From assembly GCA_963682025.1 (NCBI GenBank), contig OY821517.1, positions 111,303,625 through 111,367,624 of the forward strand: a stretch of DNA of 64,000 nt. Direction: 5' to 3'. Source of the stretch: Cordilura impudica (Eukaryota > Arthropoda > Insecta > Diptera > Scathophagidae). A program made the translations under genes and the position numbers. Shown here in pieces: positions 57,348-64,000 of the stretch; the stretch's first letter is position 1, and each line of letters starts with the position of its first letter. The notes beneath the pieces are model-generated. The model searched no databases, was not told the DNA's origin, and was given only the letters and a program-made list of their open reading frames with translations.

Positions 57348-58857
57348 CACAGTGGTTCAAAAGCAAAAAAAAGTGGTAATAAGTCTGGAACTTCTAAACT
57401 GTTGGTTGGATTGGAATAGTATATTCTAGGCGATTGTAGTCAAGGATATAGGCTTTCAAAATCTTTATCTTCGAGATACCCTGTTGTAACACAGGGTGAA
57501 CTACAGGATGCCAAAGTCGACCACCTCGGGGTGGAAAATGCTTTCAAAGCTTGTAACTTTTATAAATATGAAGTGATTTTTACGTTTTTTAAAGTTTTCC
57601 AATAACCATTAAATTATTAACAAAAAACAAGCTTATACTACCTAGTTATCGCTTATGGTTTAAAAAATATTTGATTTTAAAAATCAACATTTGAACTTTT
57701 CACCAAATTCTTTCTTGGTTTTTCGCAAATAAAATTTTTATTAAATTAGACAAAAAAAATCTAAAAATATGTGGCGATAGCCAGTACTTTTGAAAAAAAT
57801 ACGTTGAAGTATTTTTTGAATTATTTCAAACTTTTTAGTGAGCACAAAATCTTAAAGTTGACTTTTTGAATCAGGTTCTAAAAATTGCAAATTTTTGCCA
57901 AAAAATACCCTTCATTCTTTCACTTTTTTCTCACAACCTTGGTAAAACATGTATATATTTTTCTACATATTTTAAAAGAATATGCTTCAAGAATGGTTGT
58001 AAGTGAAATTTTTAATATTTTTGGACATGCACCCTACGTCCAGCATTGGACGAAATTGGGCAATTTAAAAAAAAAAAACTAAGTTTTAAACGTAAACGAT
58101 TTCTTCAAATATTTCACCACAGTATTAAAGCTCCAAATACTTTTATTTATTTGCCGCAATAAAATTCACCGCCATTACATAAACGTGGTCAGGAGGCCTT
58201 AAATGGTGAAAAAAGTCAAATTTTCATACGAATTTTTTTTGTTAACATAAAAAACATATTAACATTAGCTATTTTTATACTTTGGTTATTGATTCGGAAC
58301 GGCATTTAAATTATCTAAAACACTTCACAAAATCGTTTTGATAACGTTAATAGTTTTTGAGATATTTATATTCAAATTTCAGAAAAAAATATAGAAAAAC
58401 TATGGTTTTTCGTTTTTTTTGGTAAAGTGTTCCCGAAATTTTTGAATTTTACTTATTGTTATATACATTGTTAAAGAAGACATATGTATCTATTCAACGA
58501 TATATAACGTGTCTATCAAATATATTGCAACATGCTGAAATAATGACCCCAAACCACACTCCACAGGCAAAAATTTAGCTATTTCTCTATTTGTTCATAT
58601 AAATGGTCATTTACATAGTGAATGACATATTTTTTTATTGTTTTTTGGTAAAGGGTTGCACACGTTTTTATTACTTCAAATAATTTTATATATCTTTTCA
58701 AAGAAGGTATAATTATAAGTTAATGGTGTATGAAATATTAACCTAATGAGTTTCGGCTGATCATAAAATTGCCCGAAACTCTGATACCTATTGCAAAATA
58801 TCTGTAATTCACAATACCTTTTTATGCAAAAAAAAACAGGTAAAAGCCAAATGCTTA
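57348..58857 (+). repeat. left terminal inverted repeat of the Transib element
   Basis: About 1510 bp, matched inversely by 60309-61805. It runs from CACAGTG to 'caggtaaaagccaaatgct' at 58837-58855. In the outer 105 bp I count about five mismatches between arms. Its open frames are mirrored in the other arm and look like chance. Confidence 0.88.
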
Positions 58858-58982
58858 GATTCACTAAAACAAAATGTAAGTACTGGTTGAAGTACCTGCT
58901 CGATATATTACCTTTCAAATAGTTTTTTCAGTATATAACCATGAGTTTCTTGTTTATTAAGATCACTTACGTATAATCTATC
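58858..58982 (+). promoter_or_regulatory. short unique leader between the left inverted repeat and the transposase ATG
   Basis: Only about 125 bp of unique sequence separate the inner edge of the left arm from the ATG, so any promoter of the coding region must lie here or in the arm. I see no clear TATA or initiator motif. Confidence 0.25.
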
Positions 58983-60200
58983 ATGGAAGTTACATTAAAG
59001 TATTATTCACTTTGCAAAGTTATTTGGGAAAGTCCTTCCGATTCTACTATTCATTCATCACGTTCGGAAAAAGTCTCGAAATTATTTTATACAATTAACA
59101 ACACTTACGGTTTAAATGTGAGATCTGAAGATGTTGAAAATTTTTACAAAGCTTACGAAAGAAGATTTAGCCAATACACAAAGGAAGATAAAATTACAAC
59201 ACAAAGCTTAGTGAGTTCAATAAATCAGGAAATTTCGACATTGTCTCCAGTTTTTGTGGAAATATCTGGAAGTGTCATTAAAGTGTTATTTCAACCACTT
59301 TTTACAATGATTGATGGGAAAGTAGCCAATGCCGTTACAGATATAACATCTACTTGGAAATGTAATATTTGTGGAAAGAAAAGTTCAGAATTTCATAACA
59401 GTTGTGATGAAATTCCTATTAACGAAAATGCTTTAAAATTTGGAATATCACCACTTCATGCAAGAATACGATTTATGGAATATTGCTTGCATCTCGCATA
59501 TGATCTAACATACCGGCAAATTCCAGAACAAGAGAATATACCAGTTAAAAATAATACTGATCTACACGCCATACGAAAAACTGAGAAGAAAAGAATTCAG
59601 GATGAATTTAAAATGCAACTTGGTCTAATTATCGATAAGCCTCTTTATGGCTATGGAAGTTCAAATGATGGTAATACAGCAAGACGTTTCTTTGAAGATC
59701 CCGAAACTACTTCTTTGATTACTGGCATTGACACGGCTTTAATCGCACGGTTTAAAGTAATATTAGCTGTCATTGATAGTAAACAACAAATTAATGCGGA
59801 GAAATTGAAAATATATGCTAGTGGAACTAAGGAATTAATAATGAACTTATATCCTTGGAGGCCAATGACACCAACTGTACACAAAGTATTAGCTCATGAG
59901 AAAGAAATAATACAAAATAGCATCCGGCCCTTGTGAGAACTGACTGAAGAAGCACAAGAAGCTAGAAACAGAGATGTCAAACACTTTAGACTTTTTAATA
60001 CAAGAAAATGTAGCAAAGAAGCCCAAAATTCCGATTTAATGGAATATTTATTGATATCATCAGATCCAGTAATATACTCCATAAGAACAAAATGGTTACC
60101 AAAAATAAGTCTTGAAATAGAAAATGATGATTCCGAAGCTATGGATATAAAACATCTTTTATCTTTTGATATTTCTGATTGTTTTGTAGAAAATAACTAG
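58983..60200 (+). pseudogene. RAG1-core-like Transib transposase, N-terminally incomplete, one in-frame stop (copy D)
   Basis: Residues 1-317 are open from ATG 58983 to TGA 59934-59936, and the same frame continues to TAG 60198-60200. Motifs in order, compared by eye with mouse RAG1: KVIWESPSDST (RAG1 KVFEEPKPNSE), TMIDGKV with Asp111 (second catalytic Asp, D708), Cys127 and Cys130 in CNIC (zinc ligands C727/C730), SPLHARIRFMEY, GYGSSNDGNTARRFF (RAG1 MRMNGNFARKL), His300 and His305 in HKVLAH (zinc ligands H937/H942), then past the stop TEEAQEARNRD whose Glu at 59958-59960 fits E962. The first catalytic Asp (D600 region, KWGCDGSSGQ in copy B) lies upstream of this start and is absent; the left inverted repeat begins there instead. 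So it is a truncated, probably non-autonomous relative of a DDE recombinase. Confidence 0.85.
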
Positions 60201-60308
60201 TAAAAAAGCAGACAATTGTTATGTAATTTTAAGCCTATTATAAAACAAATAAAAAAATACTCATTAAAAAAAATTTAGTTATATTTTTTATTTAATAATG
60301 AAAATATC

Positions 60309-61805
60309 TTAGGCATTGGCTTTTTACCTGTTTTTTTTCGTATAAAATCAGCATCAAAGTTTCGGGCAATTTTATGATCAGTTGAAACTCATTAGGTAAA
60401 TATTTCATACACCATTAATTTATAATTATACCTTATTTGAAAAGATATATAAAATTATTTGAAGTAATAAAAAATTATGCAATCCTTTACCAAAAAACAG
60501 TAAAAAAATATGTCATTCACTATTGAAATGACCATTTATATGAACAAATAGAGAAATAGCTAAATTTTTGCCTGTGGAGTGTGGGTTGGGGTCATTATTT
60601 CAGCATGTTGCAATACATTTGATACACATGTTATATATCGTTGAATAGATAAATATGTCTTCTTTAACAATATATACAACGATAAGTAAAATTCAAAAAT
60701 TTCGGGAACACTTTACCAAAAAAACCAAAAAAATACGAAAAACCATAGTTTTTCTATATTTTTTTCTGAAATTTGAATATAAATATCTCAAAAACTATTA
60801 ACGTTATCAAAATGATTTTTTGAAGTGTTTTAGATAATTTAAATGCCGTTCTGAATCAATAACCAAGCTATAAAAATAGCTAATCTTAATATGTTTTTTA
60901 TGTTAACAAAATGAAAATTTGACTTTTTTCACCATTTAAGGCCTACTGACCACATTTATGTAACGGCGGTGAATTTTATTGCGGCAAATAAATAAAAATG
61001 TTTGGAGATTTAATACTGCTGTGAAATATTTGAAGAAATCGAGCGGATATTTTTGTATTTACGTTTAAAACTTATTTTTTTTTTTAAATTGCCCAATTTC
61101 GTCCAATGCTGGACGTAGGGTGCATGTCCAAAAATATTAAAAATTTCACTTACAACCATTCTTGAAGCATATTCTTTTAAAATATGTAGAAAAATATATA
61201 CATGTTTTACCAAGGTTGTGAGAAAAAAGTGAAAGAATGAAGGGTATTTTTTGGCAAAAATTTGCAATTTTTAGAACCTGATTCAAAAAGTCAACTTTAA
61301 GATTTTGTGCTCACTAAACAGTTTGAAATAATTCAAGAGATACTTCAACGTATTTTTTGAAAAAGTACTGGCTATCGCCACATATTTTTAGATTTTTTTT
61401 TATCTAATTTAATAAAAATTTTATTTGCGAAAAACCAAGAAAGAATTTGGTGAAAAGTTCAAATGTTGATTTTTAAAATCAAATATTTTTTAAACCATAA
61501 GCGATAACTAGGTAGTATACGCATGTTTTTTGTTACTAATTTAATGGTTATTGGAAGCATTTAAAAAACGTAAAAATCTCTTCATATTTATAAAAGTTAC
61601 AAGCTTTGAAAGCATTTTCAACCTCGAGGTGGTCGACTTTGGCACCCTGTTGTTCACCCTGTGTTGCAACAGGGTATCTCGAAAATAAATATTTTGAAAG
61701 CCTATATCTTTGACTACAATCGCCTAGACTATACTATTCCAATCCAACCAATAGTTTAGAAGTTCCGGACTTATTACCACTTTTTTTTGGTTTTGAACCA
61801 CTGTG
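60309..61805 (-). repeat. right terminal inverted repeat of the Transib element
   Basis: About 1497 bp. The inner edge 'aggcattggctttttacctg' (60311-60330) is the inverse of the left arm's inner edge. The arms differ by small indels, for example extra bases around 58775-58825 in the left arm. Confidence 0.88.
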
Positions 61806-61810
61806 TACAG
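61806..61810. repeat. 5-bp target duplication TACAG, right
   Basis: Second copy of the duplicated target directly after the right CACTGTG. Confidence 0.85.
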
Positions 61811-62402
61811 GTCGCAAATATTTTGCTGAAATTTGGTATATGAGCTTTTATCGGCCATAGAATGAACGCTGTTGAAACTGGTGAAATTCGGTCCATGGCC
61901 AGAGCTAACCCCCATACAAATTACCCCTACGAAACCGACATGAAGTGGCATAAGATCCAAATTATAATATAGATCTCTGTCAAATTGGGTTTGTATGTGT
62001 TTATTATATCCATTAATCAGTAGTCCAAAAATCAACCTTATAGCACAGTTCTTTGTCATAGTTCCCATATAAGCTGCTTCCCGATCTTCACTTAAATCTA
62101 TCAAAAAACAAAAATATTGCACAGATTTTTCTCAAATTTGGTTGGTATATATTTTTTCAAAATATAAGTGACTTAACGAAATATGGTCAAAATTGGTCAA
62201 TTTTTCAACCTAATCCCCATATAAATATAGCCCGATATGAACTTTTTCATATTTGCAGCAAAAAAATTAATAACAATGCCACTCAAATTTGGTTTATGCA
62301 TATTTTCTACATCGAATTAGTTGGACCGAAAGATAGGGTCTCTAAACCATGGTATAGGGTATCATATGGTCGGTCTAGACCGACTATAATTTTCTTACTT
62401 GT

Positions 62403-64000
62403 TTTTTTCTAGACTTTCGGATTTAGACAATATGTGTTGTTAAGTTATAAGTCCTTTGAGTGGTTAATTAATAAAATTTCATTGCGAAATTTGGAATTTT
62501 GTGAACATTGGGTGTTTTTTTTCATTAAAACAGTCGGGAAAATAGGTTCAAAAGTGGTCCGTTTTCATTAAAAATTTACAGTGTTTTTTGCATTTTTTTT
62601 GTAAATTTTTTAAATATAATACAGAAATTAGCAAATTTGACATCTTTAGTGGCATTTTAATCAAATTTTGAATTAGATTTGTACGGGGACTAGGAACCAA
62701 TGTAGAGCGACTTTAATGATTTTTTTATAGATATCATCACTGGCCTAATATATTCTTATGATTCAAATTTCATCGGAATAGAATAACAATTGCTACATTC
62801 AGTGGCATTAAAATCAATTTTTTAGGAAAATTTATGTGGGGAATAGGTCGATTCCAACAGATTTAAGTAGGGTTCATCTTTGGGTCAAAAACACTTTAAG
62901 TTCCAAATTTCAGCACATTACATTTATATTTGCAACATGTAAAAGTAGCACCAAATTAATACTGAACTTTGATAGGATATGTTGAAGCCCCCTGTGGACC
63001 TAGCGGCCTCAGCCAGCTTTCATTTTAAAGGCAAAGAAGTCGTCTTTCATTTCAAATTTGTGAAGTGTCTTAATTAGTTTAAAAGTTATGATTTTTGCAA
63101 CAAAAAATTCAAAGTGCCTCACTGTGAACTATGAGAAAATATTTGAGGGATTCCAATGAGAACATACCAAATAAAAAGTCCCTACCCGCAAAACAAATAT
63201 ACGAAAATGCTTCCAGTATGCCACCGTCCTTGACAGCAATGAACTGGGAGGGAATGTATTTAGATCATATGCTGTTAGCTTGTGGCCAGAAAAAAATAAG
63301 AGACTCTAAATCCGCGGAATAATACACACAATTTTGAGCACGGTGATAGCGGCTTGGAATGCTATGGCTTCAATTGGATTTGGAAATTTGAAAATGTCTA
63401 TGTTAAGAAGAACATGAACAAAGCTGATTATTTTTTATTTTGAAGTTCGATTTTCTATTTGTCTGTGATAATGATATAAGTACTCTACCTACATTTCAAA
63501 GAAGTGAATGTTATATAACCAAAAAAGTATTATCTCATGCACCCTTGAGCCCATATCTGAATCTAGTTAGTAATTTATTGATACATTATTGAAGAAATTT
63601 AACATTTCTAGCAAAGATATACTGAAATATTGGGAACAGACACATGTACTCTAATTTCTAAAGATTACACTAGATTCCTAGATACCAGAGAAGACAAGGG
63701 CGTGCACACAAAATATAATTTTTTTGTTATATTAATGTATTTTATATTTTTGGTTAAAGGTCTTGTTTTCCAATGAAAATTGGGTTATTTAAGTTGTTGT
63801 CCATTTTAAACAGTGTATTAAAACTAGCTTTTAATTCCATATATAATTAAATGTACCCCATTTTATTTCAGTTTAGTAAGTGGAGAACTTATTTTTGTTT
63901 GACTGTAAAATATTTGCTAATATTTAGTTCGTATATTGTTTAGTTACTTACAACGTTTTCTTCTTTCACACTTACTGATGATTCCGAAGTAGGTGCAGGA
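62403..64000. other. no recognisable gene
   Basis: Moderately AT-rich. A 63-residue frame at 63131-63322 (MRKYLRDSNENIPNKKSLPA) has no family resemblance I can name, although its composition is less AT-driven than chance frames nearby. 62640-62940 has a few DINE-like phrases ('aaatttcagcaca', 'atttgcaacatg') but too diffuse to call. Confidence 0.35.

Larger units (their letters stand above)
57348..61805 (+). mobile_element. complete Transib-type transposon with RSS-like CACAGTG ends and 1.5-kb inverted repeats
   Basis: The left terminus is CACAGTGGTTCAAAAGC at 57348 and the right terminus its inverse (...GAACCACTGTG ending at 61805). TACAG flanks both sides (57343-57347 and 61806-61810), the 5-bp duplication that Transib elements and RAG-mediated transposition produce. 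CACAGTG is the consensus heptamer of vertebrate recombination signals. Twelve bases after each heptamer comes an A-rich block (AAAAAAGTG), reminiscent of a 12-spacer and nonamer, though not a good nonamer match. Interior coding region 58983-60200 is RAG1-core-like. The host site is a DINE copy, so the empty site is known from sister copies. Confidence 0.9.
57283..62402 (+). mobile_element. 5'-truncated DINE-type copy split by the Transib element
   Basis: Left piece 57283-57347 has 'gatttggcgatgtccgtccgtcc' and 'aatcaaactacag'; right piece 61806-62402 resumes 'tacaggtcgcaaatattttg' and runs to the terminal palindrome GTCGGTCTAGACCGAC and TTTTCTTACTTGT. In uninterrupted copies (for example 20870-20890) the two are contiguous ('aatcaaactgcaggtcgcaaa'). 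Confidence 0.85.

Noticed and set aside
57885..58082. A frame also mirrored at 61010-61267 that could look like a conserved protein
   Set aside because: The two are the arms of the same inverted repeat, so their similarity does not show coding. No recognisable domain, and low-complexity composition.
63131..63322. 63-residue frame near the right edge
   Set aside because: Looks less random than others but matches no family I know and has no supporting context; not called as a gene.

Overview
This window looks like transposon-choked intergenic or intronic DNA from an AT-rich fly (Diptera, probably a higher fly). I infer this from an abundant mini-me/DINE-type repeat with (GTCC)n tracts, Jockey-type LINEs, a copia element primed by an initiator-Met tRNA half, gypsy, mariner, Tc1 and Harbinger relics, and complete absence of a recognisable host gene, tRNA or rRNA. 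Almost every coding stretch is transposon-derived and most are broken. The value of the window is its stratigraphy: many insertions can be bounded to the base by target-site duplications (TSDs).

Region 1-6450: a copia gag/primer-binding-site/LTR fragment (minus strand) whose LTR was split by a full-length 4.9-kb Jockey-like LINE (665-5579) flanked by a 13-bp TSD. Region 6450-24000: DINE copies, three short Helitrons with TC...CTRR ends, a gypsy pol relic (about 12690-13565), and a C-terminal fragment of a RAG1/Transib-like transposase (18110-18547, minus). Region 24000-34250: a MITE, a LINE reverse-transcriptase relic, a mariner relic, a nearly full-length but decayed RAG1-like gene (27380-29510) with a 184-bp internal tandem duplication, then a second LINE split by a cluster of nested DINE copies.

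Region 36150-42060: a third LINE split twice, first by a foldback-like element with inverted 21-bp minisatellite arms (37281-38630), then by a 2.7-kb PIF/Harbinger element carrying both its Myb-like gene and its DDE transposase (38777-41488). Region 42060-50350: Helitrons of a second family; one (47514-49539) contains a Tc1-like element (47714-49295) with an IR/DR terminal layout and an intron-containing transposase pseudogene. A foldback-family relative follows.

Region 53280-62402 is the highlight. A decayed RAG1-like gene was broken by a retroposed 890-bp sequence (13-bp TSD) and by a 1.9-kb TTAA-targeted DNA element which itself holds further elements. Next to it, a DINE copy was hit by a complete 4458-bp Transib-type transposon (57348-61805): both ends are the V(D)J recombination-signal heptamer CACAGTG, the TSD is the 5-mer TACAG, the terminal inverted repeats are about 1.5 kb (very long for this superfamily), and the interior encodes a RAG1-core-like protein with the second catalytic Asp, the CxxC and HxxxxH zinc ligands, and, beyond one in-frame stop, the catalytic Glu region. 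With three other RAG1-like relics the window records repeated colonisation by relatives of the vertebrate V(D)J recombinase.

Limits: family names rest on motif recognition by eye; boundaries not tied to a TSD or terminus are approximate.
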